Of a stretch of 64,000 nt of DNA, positions 51,041 to 60,343 are shown one piece after another (the stretch's first letter is position 1; the number at the start of each line of letters is the position of its first letter). The stretch comes from Gammaproteobacteria bacterium. Lineage in GTDB: Bacteria > Pseudomonadota > Gammaproteobacteria > Burkholderiales > Rhodocyclaceae. A program made the position numbers and the translations under genes. Under the pieces are notes generated by a model, which searched no databases, was not told where the DNA came from, and worked only from the letters and a program-made list of their open reading frames with translations. The stretch spans positions 248,001 through 312,000 of the forward strand of contig JAHJPX010000007.1 in the NCBI GenBank assembly GCA_018819515.1, read 5' to 3'.

Positions 51041-51496
51041 TTAGGGCAACAGGCGGTTGAAGAAATTGCCCAGACCTGAGGGCGACTGTTTGGCGCTTTC
51101 ATAGTGGCGGGCATACTCGCGGTCCGACACCATGATGTGCTCGACCAGCCAGTTCTGGAGGAAACGCAGCAGGTCGAGGGAGAGGCTGGGGCTGCCTTTA
51201 TCGATTGCGCTCCGCTCGGCCGTCACGCGCCGGACGAAGGTTTCGTGCGCCATCTTGTGGCTGGCGAGTTTGGGGAAACCGGTTGCCTCCATGAACCGCT
51301 CTTCTTCCTTGAAATGCTGTGCGGCATAGTCCTCCAGATCGCCGATCAGCCGTAGCATCTCCGCTCGCTCGGCGCGCGCCACGATGGCATTCCAAAGTTG
51401 GCCGAACAGGTCGAACAAGACCTGATGCTGCGCATCGATTTCCGGCAAATTGAGCGCGAAGTCTTCCGACCAGCCGATTGGAGAATTCACCGACAT
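51041..51496 (-). CDS. Bacteriohemerythrin
   Basis: 151 residues, a single-domain hemerythrin: the di-iron ligands lie in EIDAQHQVLFDLF, HFKEEERFM, HKMAHETF and WLVEHIMVSDREY, the usual H..HxxxE..HxxxH..HxxxxD order. It binds oxygen reversibly; suggested roles are delivery to oxidases or oxygen sensing. It stands alone. Confidence 0.92.
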   Translation of the reverse strand: MSVNSPIGWSEDFALNLPEIDAQHQVLFDLFGQLWNAIVARAERAEMLRLIGDLEDYAAQHFKEEERFMEATGFPKLASHKMAHETFVRRVTAERSAIDKGSPSLSLDLLRFLQNWLVEHIMVSDREYARHYESAKQSPSGLGNFFNRLLP

Positions 51497-51691
51497 CCCA
51501 CATCCCTCCCGAAATCGATTCCGGCGCGCCAGGTTCGCCGAACGCCGTCGCCCGGGATTTCACGCCGTGCACAGGATAGGTTCGACGGCCGGCGTGGTCA
51601 AACGTTCCGGGGTGGTGGGTCACGGTTGCGGGGCTGACGCAAGCGGTCGCGGGGAGTATCGTGTTCCCCTCGCCGGAACAAGGAAACGCGA

Positions 51692-53146
51692 ATGACGTTG
51701 CCGCCATCGATACAGGCGCTGCTTGAACCGGGCCGCTACCCGCATCCGGTCGAACGCGTCGAGGTGATCGAAACGCACATCTCCTGGGTGCTGCTGGCGG
51801 GCGATTTCGCGTACAAGTTCAAGAAGCCGGTCGTCCTGCCTTTCCTCGATTACGGCACGCTCGACAGGCGCCGTGCCGCCTGCGAGGCCGAGCTGCGCCT
51901 GAACCGTCGTTATGCCGGCGATCTCTATCTGGATGTCGTCGAATTCGATGGCGAGCCGGCGGTCAGGATGCACCGTTTCGAGGAAGCCGCGCGCCTGGAC
52001 CACGTCGCCGCTCGCGGCGAACTGACGCCGGCGCATCTTTCCGACCTCGCGCGCACGGTGGCGGCGTTCCACGGCCGCGCTGCGGTCGCTCCGGCCGATT
52101 CCCGTTTCGGCGGTCCCGACGAAGTGCTGGCGCCGGCGCTGGAGAACTTCGACGAACTCGATGCGCTGCTGCCCGACGAGGCGGATCGGCTGGCGAGACT
52201 GCGACGCTGGACGATCGTCGAGTTCGAACGCCGCCGCGATGTCTTCGCAAGGCGCAAGGCCGAAGGCTTCGTCCGCGAATGCCACGGCGACCTGCATCTG
52301 GGCAACCTCGTGCTGCTCGGCGGTAGGCCGCTGCCCTTCGATTGCATCGAATTCAACGAGGCGTTGCGCTGGATCGACGTCGCCAGCGAGATCGCCTTCA
52401 CCTGGATCGACCTGATCGACCACGGCCAGCCGGGCCTCGCCTGCTGGCTGCTCAACGAGTGGCTGGTCTGGAGCGGCGACTTTGGGGGCCTGGCGGTATT
52501 GCGCTTCTACGCAGTCTATCGCGCCATGGTGCGCGCCAAGATCGCCGCGATCCAGGACAGGCACGAAGAAGCCGCCGAATACCTCGCCATGGCCGAACGG
52601 CTCGGCGTACCGCCACGGCTGACTTTTGCGATCACGTTCGGCCTGTCGGGCTCGGGCAAAACCACCACGTCGTCGGCTCTGCTGCTGGCGGACGAAACGG
52701 CGTCGACCGTCCGCCTGCGTTCGGATGTGGAAAGAAAGCGCCTGTTCGACCTGGCGCCGGATGCCGATTCCGGCGGCGCCATCTACACTGCCGACGCCAC
52801 CACGCGCACCTATGCGCGGCTGGCCACGCTCGCCACAGAGGCGCTGGAGCACGGTTGGCCGGTGGTCGTCGATGCGGCTTTTCTCCTGCGCCGCGAACGC
52901 GATCAGTTTCGTGCGCTGGCCGTCGCCAAAGGGGCTCCATTTCGAATAATGGAATGCGAAGCTCCGCTGGACGAATTGCACCGTCGCCTGGGTGCGCGTA
53001 CCGCCGATGCTTCGGAAGCCACGGCGGATGTGCTTGCCCGACAGGTCGGCTGGCTGGAGCCGTTGGACCCTGCGGAGCGCGTCGCCGCAGTTCGGGCCGA
53101 TGGCACGCAAGACGAATTGCGCCGGGCGGCGTATCGCCACGACTGA
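51692..53146 (+). CDS. Aminoglycoside-phosphotransferase-like / P-loop kinase fusion
   Basis: 484 residues. The N-terminal 300 residues are an APH/choline-kinase-like domain with ECHGDLHLGNLVLL and FDCIEFNEALRWIDVASE (the HxDxxxxN catalytic loop and metal-binding D). The C-terminal part is a P-loop kinase with GLSGSGKTTTSSALLL (about 319). The linker between them, GVPPRLTF (about 305-312), is encoded by a copy of the dispersed repeat, and the last residues (YRHD) come from another copy that contains the stop. The family is widespread but of unknown substrate. AAGGAAACG precedes the start. Confidence 0.85.
   Translation: MTLPPSIQALLEPGRYPHPVERVEVIETHISWVLLAGDFAYKFKKPVVLPFLDYGTLDRRRAACEAELRLNRRYAGDLYLDVVEFDGEPAVRMHRFEEAARLDHVAARGELTPAHLSDLARTVAAFHGRAAVAPADSRFGGPDEVLAPALENFDELDALLPDEADRLARLRRWTIVEFERRRDVFARRKAEGFVRECHGDLHLGNLVLLGGRPLPFDCIEFNEALRWIDVASEIAFTWIDLIDHGQPGLACWLLNEWLVWSGDFGGLAVLRFYAVYRAMVRAKIAAIQDRHEEAAEYLAMAERLGVPPRLTFAITFGLSGSGKTTTSSALLLADETASTVRLRSDVERKRLFDLAPDADSGGAIYTADATTRTYARLATLATEALEHGWPVVVDAAFLLRRERDQFRALAVAKGAPFRIMECEAPLDELHRRLGARTADASEATADVLARQVGWLEPLDPAERVAAVRADGTQDELRRAAYRHD
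52604..52627 (-). repeat. Dispersed 24-bp repeat inside the kinase fusion gene
   Basis: GGCGTACCGCCACGG then CTGACTTTT: a perfect family member, read in frame as GVPPRLTF exactly between the two domains. Confidence 0.85.
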
Positions 53147-53151
53147 CTTTT
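53128..53151 (-). repeat. Dispersed 24-bp repeat covering the kinase fusion stop codon
   Basis: GGCGTATCGCCACGA then CTGACTTTT; the TGA inside it is the stop of the 51692 gene. Confidence 0.82.
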
Positions 53152-53307
53152 GGCCACGGTTCGCGGGCCGGTTTGCATGGAGGAGACGTTGCCCTCAGAA
53201 ACTGCCTGGTCGGCTGATATTCCCGGGAAATGGCTTCCGTAGAGCACGGGAGCAAGGAAGTTTGCTATCCTTTCGCAAACCTGAGCGACCCGAGACGCAG
53301 CACCCCG

Positions 53308-54120
53308 ATGCTCCTTTCCCACTGTCCTAACTGCCAGTACGACAACAGGCCGGGCGAACGCTTTTGCGCCGCCTGCGGCGTGCCTCTCGATCTAAAGCCG
53401 TGCCCCGTTTGCGGCAAGGTCGATAGCGTCAAGGCGACTTCCTGCGCCGGTTGCGGAACGCAATTTCCGCCGCTGGACGGTGCTCCTTATCCGGATGAGC
53501 CGGGCGTGCACGACGGCGCTCAACCGACAGCCGCCACCACCGCCGTTGTGCAGCCGCCACAGTCCTCGATGCGCGCGCTGCCGCTGGTCATCGTGGCGCT
53601 GGCGGCTGGGGGGATTCCACTGCTGTGGGCGTACCGAAACGAAATGCCCGTGCCGAAGGCCTGGCAGGCCCGCGGTCCCGCGGCCGATACGCCGGCGCCG
53701 GTTCCCGCCAGCCCGGTCATACCTATCCTGCCGGTGAAACCCGAACCATCGCCGGTTGCAACCGAGAACCCTGCCGCCACGCCGGCCTTGATTCCACTGC
53801 CCCCGCCGACCAACCCGCCCACCGCACGGGAGGTCCGGCCGCAAGTGGTCGATGTGGCTCCGGAAAACAAGCTGGAACCGCCGAAGAAGGCTGCTCCGGC
53901 TCTGGTCGTCCCGGCCAAGCCGCCAACCAGAACGCCAAGCGCACCGCCGCCCGCCGTCAAGCCGGCGATCAAGCCGGTCGCCAAGCCGGCAACCAAGCCA
54001 GCACCGATGCCGGTACCAAGTCCCTCCAACCCTGACCCGGAAGTCAAAACACCGGCAGCCCCAGAGTGTACCGAAGCCCTCGCTGCCGTCGGTCTCTGTG
54101 ATCCGAAGGCCGCGAAGTGA
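53308..54120 (+). CDS. Double zinc ribbon membrane protein with proline-rich tail
   Basis: 270 residues. Two zinc ribbons (CPNCQYDNRPGERFCAACG and CPVCG..CAGCG) occupy residues 5-50 in the cytoplasm. One membrane helix follows (ALPLVIVALAAGGIPLLWAY, about 92-111), then a long Pro/Ala/Lys-rich tail (to about 245) and a short end with two cysteines. Shape alone suggests a tether between cytoplasm and periplasm. Its stop overlaps the GTG start of the TAXI protein gene, so they are co-translated. No family function is known. Confidence 0.75.
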   Translation: MLLSHCPNCQYDNRPGERFCAACGVPLDLKPCPVCGKVDSVKATSCAGCGTQFPPLDGAPYPDEPGVHDGAQPTAATTAVVQPPQSSMRALPLVIVALAAGGIPLLWAYRNEMPVPKAWQARGPAADTPAPVPASPVIPILPVKPEPSPVATENPAATPALIPLPPPTNPPTAREVRPQVVDVAPENKLEPPKKAAPALVVPAKPPTRTPSAPPPAVKPAIKPVAKPATKPAPMPVPSPSNPDPEVKTPAAPECTEALAAVGLCDPKAAK

Positions 54121-55181
54121 AAGGGCTTTGTCGCCCGGCCGGACGACTGTTGGTCGCCTTGGCAGCGGCATTGCAACTGGCGGCGGCGTACGCGGGGAAC
54201 GAAGTCCGCCTCCTGACCGGCCCGGAGGAATCCACGCAACACAGGATAGGTAACGATCTGGTCTGGAATGTCGCGCCGTTTGCCGACGTTCCGCTCAAGA
54301 CGGTGACTACCACGGGTCCGGCCGACGTTCTGCAAAAATTGCGTGACAAAGCCTGGGAGGGGGGCGGGCTGGATCTGGCATTGCTTCCCGCCGATGTCGC
54401 GCAGACCTATTTGCTCGCCGCGGAGCGCGGCAACAAGGACGCGGTGTTCTGGATCGCGCCGTTGCGTGTGATTGCACCACTCTATGACGAAGAAATCCAC
54501 TTCGTCGTCCGCAGCGATTCTCCGTACCGATCGGTGCAGGATATTCGCGACGCGCGCATCGATGTCGGGCCATTTACCAGCCAGACCGCGCTGACCGTGG
54601 CCACGCTCTATCGCCTGCTGTTCGACGCGCAGCCGCCGATGGACAAGTTCAGCCACTTCGGTCCGACGCAGGCGCTGGCCAACTTGCTGACCGATCGCAG
54701 TGTCGATGTCGTCGCCGTCGTCGCCGACCAGCCGGTGGCGTTCCTGGCCAACATGAAACCCGAGGCGCGTCGCTTCGTCCGGCTCCTGAAATGGGATACC
54801 GGGAATGCCGTCGCGGCCGCGCTGGGGACGTACCATGTTTCTACGCTACGTGCGACCAGTTACCCGAACCTTCTCGACGAGGATGTGGCGGCGCTCGCGG
54901 TCCGCCTCTATCTGGTTGCCCGCGGCAAGGGCGAAGGCGAGGACGCAGGCCGGTTGCGGCGCTTGGTCGAAACCTATTGCCGGGAATTGCCGCGCATGCA
55001 ATCGGACGGGAATGCGAAGTGGCGCGACGTGGTTTTGGGATTGCCGGCGCTTGCGCCGGGCTGGCATTACTCGAAAACCAGCACGCCCGGGCTTGCCCGC
55101 TGCGCGGGACTAGCGGAGAGCGACATTCCGGACGCCTGCCTGCCGCAGGAATATGCGTTGGGCATTTGCAGCCTTGACTGA
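54117..55181 (+). CDS. TAXI-family solute-binding protein (TRAP-like), orphan
   Basis: 354 residues with a signal peptide (LLVALAAALQLAAAYAG) and the TAXI periplasmic binding fold (GGLDLALLPADVAQTYLLA, then DIRDARIDVGPFTSQTALTVATLYRLL). TAXI proteins normally feed a TRAP permease with small acids; no DctM-type gene is nearby. The GTG start overlaps the preceding gene. Inference: signalling or sensing rather than transport, perhaps with the zinc-ribbon protein. Confidence 0.8.
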   Translation: MKGLCRPAGRLLVALAAALQLAAAYAGNEVRLLTGPEESTQHRIGNDLVWNVAPFADVPLKTVTTTGPADVLQKLRDKAWEGGGLDLALLPADVAQTYLLAAERGNKDAVFWIAPLRVIAPLYDEEIHFVVRSDSPYRSVQDIRDARIDVGPFTSQTALTVATLYRLLFDAQPPMDKFSHFGPTQALANLLTDRSVDVVAVVADQPVAFLANMKPEARRFVRLLKWDTGNAVAAALGTYHVSTLRATSYPNLLDEDVAALAVRLYLVARGKGEGEDAGRLRRLVETYCRELPRMQSDGNAKWRDVVLGLPALAPGWHYSKTSTPGLARCAGLAESDIPDACLPQEYALGICSLD

Positions 55182-55251
55182 GGACCAAAGTAATCAACGA
55201 TGCAAGAAAGGCGATGAGAACCCCCAGCCCAATTGACGATGGTGACCCGTC

Positions 55252-56583
55252 GTGATTGACCAGGGCCGCCTTCAACATCTGCTGTCGCCCCGACAATGGC
55301 TCGTGCGGCTGATCTTCTGGGGCGGGACGCTGTCGGTCGGCATGGCCGCCGTTCTGTTCGCCCTCGGCGCCGAATTGGCGCAATGGTTCTTTCACCAGAT
55401 CCTGGCCATCTCGCCCTGGCTGCCGTTTCTCGTTACGCCGGCCGGTCTGGCGGCTTCCGCCTGGCTGACGCGCAACGTCTTCAAGGGTGCGCAGGGTAGC
55501 GGCATTCCGCAGACGATCGCCGCCCTGCATGTCAAGGACGAGGAAAAGCTGGGAACCCTGCTGTCGCTGCGGATCGCATTGGGCAAGATGTTGCTGACCT
55601 TTCTAGCGCTGTGCTGCGGCGCCTCGGTCGGCCGCGAAGGGCCGACGGTGCAGATCGGCGCGTCGATCCTGTATTCGCTGCGGCGGTTTTCGCGGGGCAC
55701 CTACAGCGACGACCTGCGCGCCCTGATCGTCGCCGGGGGTGCGGCCGGGGTCGCCGCCGCCTTCAATACGCCGCTGGCGGGGATCGTGTTCGCCATCGAG
55801 GAGCTTTCGCGCACCTTCGAGCAGCGCACCAGCGGCCTGGTGCTGACCGCGGTGATATTCGCCGGTATCGCTGCGCACGGCGTGCTCGGCAACTACGCCT
55901 ACTTCGGCAAGGTATCCACCTCGCTCGGAGAAGGTTCCGGCTGGCTGGCCGTCGCCCTGTGCGGCATTGCCGGCGGACTGGCGGGTGGCTACTTCTCGCG
56001 CCTGCTCGTCAACTTCACCGGTCGCACCTGGAAGGGCCGCATCGGCACCTGGGCGCGCGAAAAGCCCGTGGCCTTCGCCGCCGCCTGCGGCTTTGCGCTG
56101 GCCTGCATCGGCGCCATGTCCGGCCACCACAGCTACGGTACCGGCTACGAAGAGGTGCGCGACATCATCGCCAATGGCGACGCGGACTATCCCGCATACG
56201 GCCTGTTCAAGTTCCTGGCGACGCTGGTGTCGTACATGAGCGGCATTCCCGGCGGCCTGTTTGCGCCCTCGCTGGCCATCGGCGCCGGCGTCGGCTCCGC
56301 GCTGTCGCACCTGATGCCGAGCATTCCGCTCGGGACCATGATCGTGCTGGGCATGGCCGGGTACTTCGCCGGGGTCACCCAGGCGCCACTGACGACTTTC
56401 GTCATCGTCATGGAAATGACCGAGAATCACGCCGTTGTCCTGCCGTTGATGGCAACGGCACTGATCGCCCACGGGGTTTCGCGCGTCATCTGTCACGAGC
56501 CGCTGTACAAGGCGCTGGCCGAACAGTTCATCCGCAGGCTGAACAGCACCCGGACTGATACCGAAACCGCCGAGCCGAAATGA
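55252..56583 (+). CDS. ClC-family chloride channel / H+-Cl- antiporter
   Basis: 443 residues, about ten membrane-embedded helices, with the ClC signatures GSGIPQ (about residue 84), GREGPTVQ (about 126) and GIPGGLFAPSLAIGAGVG (about 334). The gating glutamate is present in GREGP. It lacks the cytoplasmic CBS domains. The GTG start has only a weak Shine-Dalgarno sequence (GGTGA). The stop overlaps the radical SAM gene (ATGA). Confidence 0.92.
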   Translation: MIDQGRLQHLLSPRQWLVRLIFWGGTLSVGMAAVLFALGAELAQWFFHQILAISPWLPFLVTPAGLAASAWLTRNVFKGAQGSGIPQTIAALHVKDEEKLGTLLSLRIALGKMLLTFLALCCGASVGREGPTVQIGASILYSLRRFSRGTYSDDLRALIVAGGAAGVAAAFNTPLAGIVFAIEELSRTFEQRTSGLVLTAVIFAGIAAHGVLGNYAYFGKVSTSLGEGSGWLAVALCGIAGGLAGGYFSRLLVNFTGRTWKGRIGTWAREKPVAFAAACGFALACIGAMSGHHSYGTGYEEVRDIIANGDADYPAYGLFKFLATLVSYMSGIPGGLFAPSLAIGAGVGSALSHLMPSIPLGTMIVLGMAGYFAGVTQAPLTTFVIVMEMTENHAVVLPLMATALIAHGVSRVICHEPLYKALAEQFIRRLNSTRTDTETAEPK

Positions 56584-58217
56584 AGATCGCGCTCGTCCAT
56601 CCAGCGGGTTTCAACTTCGTGCCGGGCCAGCCGGACTTCTCGGTGCTCGCTAACCGCATGGCGCCGATCGGCATCCTGCAACTGGCGTCGTGGCTGGAGA
56701 AGCACGGACATCCGACCGACGTGCACGACTGTCTGGGCCCGTACGCGCCGGCGGGCATCGAGGCCAACGCGGAGATCGCGCTGGCCGGCCATCCCGATCT
56801 GGTCGGCTTTTCGGCCACCACTTCGGGATTCATGGACGCGGCGGACATGGCTGCGGTCATCAAGGCGCGCCGCCCCGAAGTGAAGATCGTTTTCGGCAAC
56901 GTGCATGTTTCGTCGATCGGCGCGCCGATTCTCGATCACTTTCCCGAAATCGACTACTTAGTGATCGGCGAGGGCGAGGGCGCCATGCTCGACTTGGCCG
57001 ATGGCAAGGCGCCGAAGGACATCGCCAACCTGGTTTGGCGCGACGGCGAAAAGTCAGTCGCCAACGCACGCCGCGACCGCATCCGCGATCTCGACGAACT
57101 GCCGTTCCCGGCCTGGGAAAAGCTGGCCGGCTTTCCGCATGCCTACCATCTGCCCCTGTTTGCCTACGAGCGGCGGTACGGCGCAACGATGATCACCTCG
57201 CGCGGCTGCCCCTACACCTGTTCGTTCTGCGACCGCACGGTGTTCGAGCGGCTTTACAAAGTGAACTCCGCGCAGTACGTGTACGACCACATGAAACACC
57301 TGCGCGACAGGTTCGGCGTCCATCACATCAACTTCTACGACGACTTGTTCACCGCGCAGAAGAAACGCGTCGACGAACTGTGCGATCTCCTGATCGAGAA
57401 GCCGCTCGGCATGCAGTTCAACTGCGCCATCCGCACCGGCCACACCTCGGACGGGATGCTGGCGCGACTCAAGCAGGCCGGCGCGCTGATGGTGTCGATG
57501 GGTATCGAGTCGGCCGACCCGGCCATGATGGAACGGCACAAGGCCGGTGTGACCCTCGACGCCGTGAAGAAGACCGTCGAACAGATCCACGCCGCCGGCT
57601 TGCGCGCCAAGGGCCTGTTCATCTTCGGCATGCCCGGCGAAACGCCGGAGACCATCAAATTCACCAGCGACTTCGTCCTCTCGCTCGATCTCGACGAGAT
57701 GAACATGACCAAGTTCAGCCCGCTGCATGGCGCGCCGATCTGGGATGAATGCATCTCCGGCAGAACCGGCGACACGATCGAGGACTGGCGGCTGATGAAC
57801 TGCCTCAACTTCGTATACAAGCCCGACGGTTTCGAGTCGCGCGAAGAGATGGACGCGCTCTACAACTGGCACGTCAAGCGCTTCTACGACAGCAAGGGCT
57901 ACCGCCGCCGCTTCGCCCGCCGCCTCTGGCAGCACCGCTGGAGCCTGTGGCACATCCTGAAGCACCTGCCTGAAACGATTGCCGCGGCGCGCTACTTCAG
58001 CGCCAACAAGGAAGAACTGGAGCACGCCAAGAGGGAATTCAGGCTGCACCCGCGCCAGCCGCTCGGCCTGAGACCGGCGTTGAGCCCGGAATTGCAGGCC
58101 GACGCCATCGCCGCCATGTCGCCGATCAAGGTCTCGCGACGCGTCCGCAACGACGTCGCGATTACGGCGAGCCCGCAACAGGCGATAGCGGATGCGGAGC
58201 CGGTGCCGGGCGTATAA
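56580..58217 (+). CDS. Cobalamin-binding radical SAM enzyme
   Basis: 545 residues. An N-terminal B12-binding domain (residues about 1-150: DVHDCLGPYAPAG, LVGFSATTSGFMDAADM, YLVIGEGEGAM) precedes the radical SAM domain with its [4Fe-4S] motif SRGCPYTCSFCDRTVF near 205 and a helical C-terminus. Members of this class (BchE, HpnJ/HpnR and others) methylate or rearrange unreactive carbons. The substrate is not evident. The neighbouring pigment locus makes a role in modifying a polyene or lipid possible. It is translationally coupled to the ClC gene. Confidence 0.85.
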   Translation: MKIALVHPAGFNFVPGQPDFSVLANRMAPIGILQLASWLEKHGHPTDVHDCLGPYAPAGIEANAEIALAGHPDLVGFSATTSGFMDAADMAAVIKARRPEVKIVFGNVHVSSIGAPILDHFPEIDYLVIGEGEGAMLDLADGKAPKDIANLVWRDGEKSVANARRDRIRDLDELPFPAWEKLAGFPHAYHLPLFAYERRYGATMITSRGCPYTCSFCDRTVFERLYKVNSAQYVYDHMKHLRDRFGVHHINFYDDLFTAQKKRVDELCDLLIEKPLGMQFNCAIRTGHTSDGMLARLKQAGALMVSMGIESADPAMMERHKAGVTLDAVKKTVEQIHAAGLRAKGLFIFGMPGETPETIKFTSDFVLSLDLDEMNMTKFSPLHGAPIWDECISGRTGDTIEDWRLMNCLNFVYKPDGFESREEMDALYNWHVKRFYDSKGYRRRFARRLWQHRWSLWHILKHLPETIAAARYFSANKEELEHAKREFRLHPRQPLGLRPALSPELQADAIAAMSPIKVSRRVRNDVAITASPQQAIADAEPVPGV

Positions 58218-58248
58218 TTCCCCGGGTTTTTGGGACAGGGAGGACGGA

Positions 58249-59019
58249 ATGCTCCGTCGCGGGAAGGCTACGTCGGCAGTCACGCTTGTGGCCTTCGGCG
58301 CATTGCTGACCGCGGGTTGCGGCAAGGAGAACGTCCGCGATGTCGCCTCGGCAACCGCCAGCGACGTCTCCCCGCCGGGTCCCGGTTTCGTGCCCCGGAA
58401 TCTGCCCAGCGGATTCACCTGCTGCAACTTCCATCACGACGGCGACCGGATCGACGGCCGCAACTATGGGCACTTGCCGATGATTCCTGCCGGTACCCCT
58501 GTCAAGGTGGGCGGTTATGGGCGCGACAGCGTCGACGTCGAGATCGGCGGGCAGCCTTATCGTTTCGGTCTCGAACGAGGCCGCTCGCCGGAGTCGGGCG
58601 AACTGCAAATCGACAGGCTGATCGTCGACAAGGATCCGAAGCCCAGGCTGGATTCCTTTCCGGCCGCCGTGCGCGAAGCGATCCGGCGCGGGAAGATAAT
58701 GGTCGGCATGACCAAGGAACAAGTCATCATCTCGCTGGGCTACCCGGTTACCAGCGAAAGCCCGCCGCTCGCCGCGCCTTTCTGGCGCTATTGGTGGTCG
58801 CGCCTCGGCGAGTACAAGGTCCACTGGAGCAGCGACGGTCGCGTCAGCGGTGTCACGGGCGACTCTGAAATCGTCACCTTGGTGACCGCTCCGGGCAACG
58901 CGACCCTGCCGCCAGTTTCCGAGGCCGATCCCGAGTTTCGCGCGGGTTCGGCGACGACGATATTCGAAACCCGAGAGAAGGGAGTGGAAGAAAATGCAAA
59001 ACCCAAGTCAGGCAACTGA
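58249..59019 (+). CDS. Lipoprotein with SmpA/BamE-like motif
   Basis: 256 residues: a lipobox (GALLTAGC), and in residues about 145-175 the BamE/SmpA-like pattern IMVGMTKEQVIISLGYP. The middle part has no recognised family. AGGGAGG precedes the start, and a -10 (TATAAT, 58213) lies 31 bases upstream, so a promoter for the following operon probably sits here. Its end overlaps the next gene by 26 bases. Confidence 0.7.
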   Translation: MLRRGKATSAVTLVAFGALLTAGCGKENVRDVASATASDVSPPGPGFVPRNLPSGFTCCNFHHDGDRIDGRNYGHLPMIPAGTPVKVGGYGRDSVDVEIGGQPYRFGLERGRSPESGELQIDRLIVDKDPKPRLDSFPAAVREAIRRGKIMVGMTKEQVIISLGYPVTSESPPLAAPFWRYWWSRLGEYKVHWSSDGRVSGVTGDSEIVTLVTAPGNATLPPVSEADPEFRAGSATTIFETREKGVEENAKPKSGN

Positions 59020-60343
59020 ACCCGCGGTCGCGCAAGACTGTGACGTTCTGGTCATCGGCGGCGGCCCGGCGGGCTGCACCGTCGCGCCGCTGCTGGCCGA
59101 AAAAGGCCACAAGGTCGTCGTATTGGAAAAAGCGCATCACCCGCGCTTCCACATCGGCGAATCGCTGTTGCCGGCCAACTTGCCGCTCTTCGAGCGCCTC
59201 GGTGTCGCCGAGGAAGTCAAGGCGATCGGCATGGTCAAGCGCGCCGCCGAGTTCGTTTCCTTCGCGGACAACAAGGAGCAGGTGTTCCAGTTCGCCGAGG
59301 CGTGGGACGGCAAGTCGATGCCCCATGCCTATCAGGTGCTGCGTTCGAAGTTCGACGAAATCATGATTCGCAACACCGAGAAGAAGGGCGTCGAAGTTCA
59401 CGAAGGCTGCCGCGCCCGCTCCGTCGATTTTCTGCCAAACAACGCTGGAGCCGTCGTCGAAGCGGAAAGCGATGACGGCAGCACCATGCGCTGGAAAGCC
59501 CGCTTCGTCGTCGATGCGTCCGGCCGGGATACTTTTCTGGCCAACAAGTTCAAGATCAAGCATCGCAATCCCAAGCACAACAGTTCCTCCGTCTACGGCC
59601 ATTTCGCCGGCGCCCGCCGTCATGACGGCGACGCGGAAGGCAACATCACCATCTTCTGGTTCGAGCATGGCTGGTTCTGGTTCATCCCCATGATGGACGA
59701 CCAGACCAGCATCGGCATGGTCACCTGGCCGTACTTCATGAAGACCATGGGCAAGCGCAGCCTGACCGAGTTCCTGATGGACGGCATCGCCATGTGCCCG
59801 CCGCTGGCGGAGCGCCTCAAGGACGCCAGGCTCATCAACGAGGTCGAGGCCACCGGCAACTTCTCCTACGTGTCGGAACGCAACCACGGGCCGAACTATG
59901 TCCTACTCGGCGACGCCTACGCCTTCATCGATCCGGTGTTTTCGTCCGGCGTCCTGCTGGCGATGAACAGCGGCTTCATCGCCGCCGACGCCATCGACAC
60001 CACCCTGAAACATCCGGAGCAGTCCGCGGCCGCCATGCAGGAATTCGATCGCCTGATGAAGCATGGTCCGAAGGAATTCTCGTGGTTCATCTACAGGATC
60101 ACCAACCCGAACATGCGCGACATCTTCATGCATCCTAGGAACGTGCTGCGCGTCAAGGAAGCCCTGCTGTCCCTGCTGGCCGGCGACGTTTTCGGCAAGA
60201 CTCCGATCTGGGGCGCCATCCGGGTGCTGAAGAGCATCTACTACATCACGGCGCTGTCCCGGCCGAAGCGTTCCTGGATGGCCTGGAAAAAGCGGAAGTT
60301 CAACATCCGTCCCGTCGAGGACGCCGAGATGGGGACCGCATGA
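58994..60343 (+). CDS. FAD-dependent oxidoreductase of the halogenase/geranylgeranyl reductase type
   Basis: 449 residues. The FAD-binding loop is VLVIGGGPAGCTVAPLLAEKG (about residue 15), with FHIGESLLPANLPLFERLG and a second FAD motif YVLLGDAYAFIDPVFSSG (about 300). It lacks the WxWxIP motif of true tryptophan halogenases, although HGWFWFIPM is similar. Genes of this type are regular members of aryl polyene and xanthomonadin loci, where they are thought to modify the aryl head group or polyene. It is coupled to the chorismatase gene (ATGA). Confidence 0.85.
   Translation: MQNPSQATEPAVAQDCDVLVIGGGPAGCTVAPLLAEKGHKVVVLEKAHHPRFHIGESLLPANLPLFERLGVAEEVKAIGMVKRAAEFVSFADNKEQVFQFAEAWDGKSMPHAYQVLRSKFDEIMIRNTEKKGVEVHEGCRARSVDFLPNNAGAVVEAESDDGSTMRWKARFVVDASGRDTFLANKFKIKHRNPKHNSSSVYGHFAGARRHDGDAEGNITIFWFEHGWFWFIPMMDDQTSIGMVTWPYFMKTMGKRSLTEFLMDGIAMCPPLAERLKDARLINEVEATGNFSYVSERNHGPNYVLLGDAYAFIDPVFSSGVLLAMNSGFIAADAIDTTLKHPEQSAAAMQEFDRLMKHGPKEFSWFIYRITNPNMRDIFMHPRNVLRVKEALLSLLAGDVFGKTPIWGAIRVLKSIYYITALSRPKRSWMAWKKRKFNIRPVEDAEMGTA

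Noticed and set aside
57047..57072. AAAAGTCAGTCG.. in the radical SAM gene as another dispersed repeat
   Set aside because: Only the first ten bases fit; the GTGGCG core is missing, so it is probably chance.
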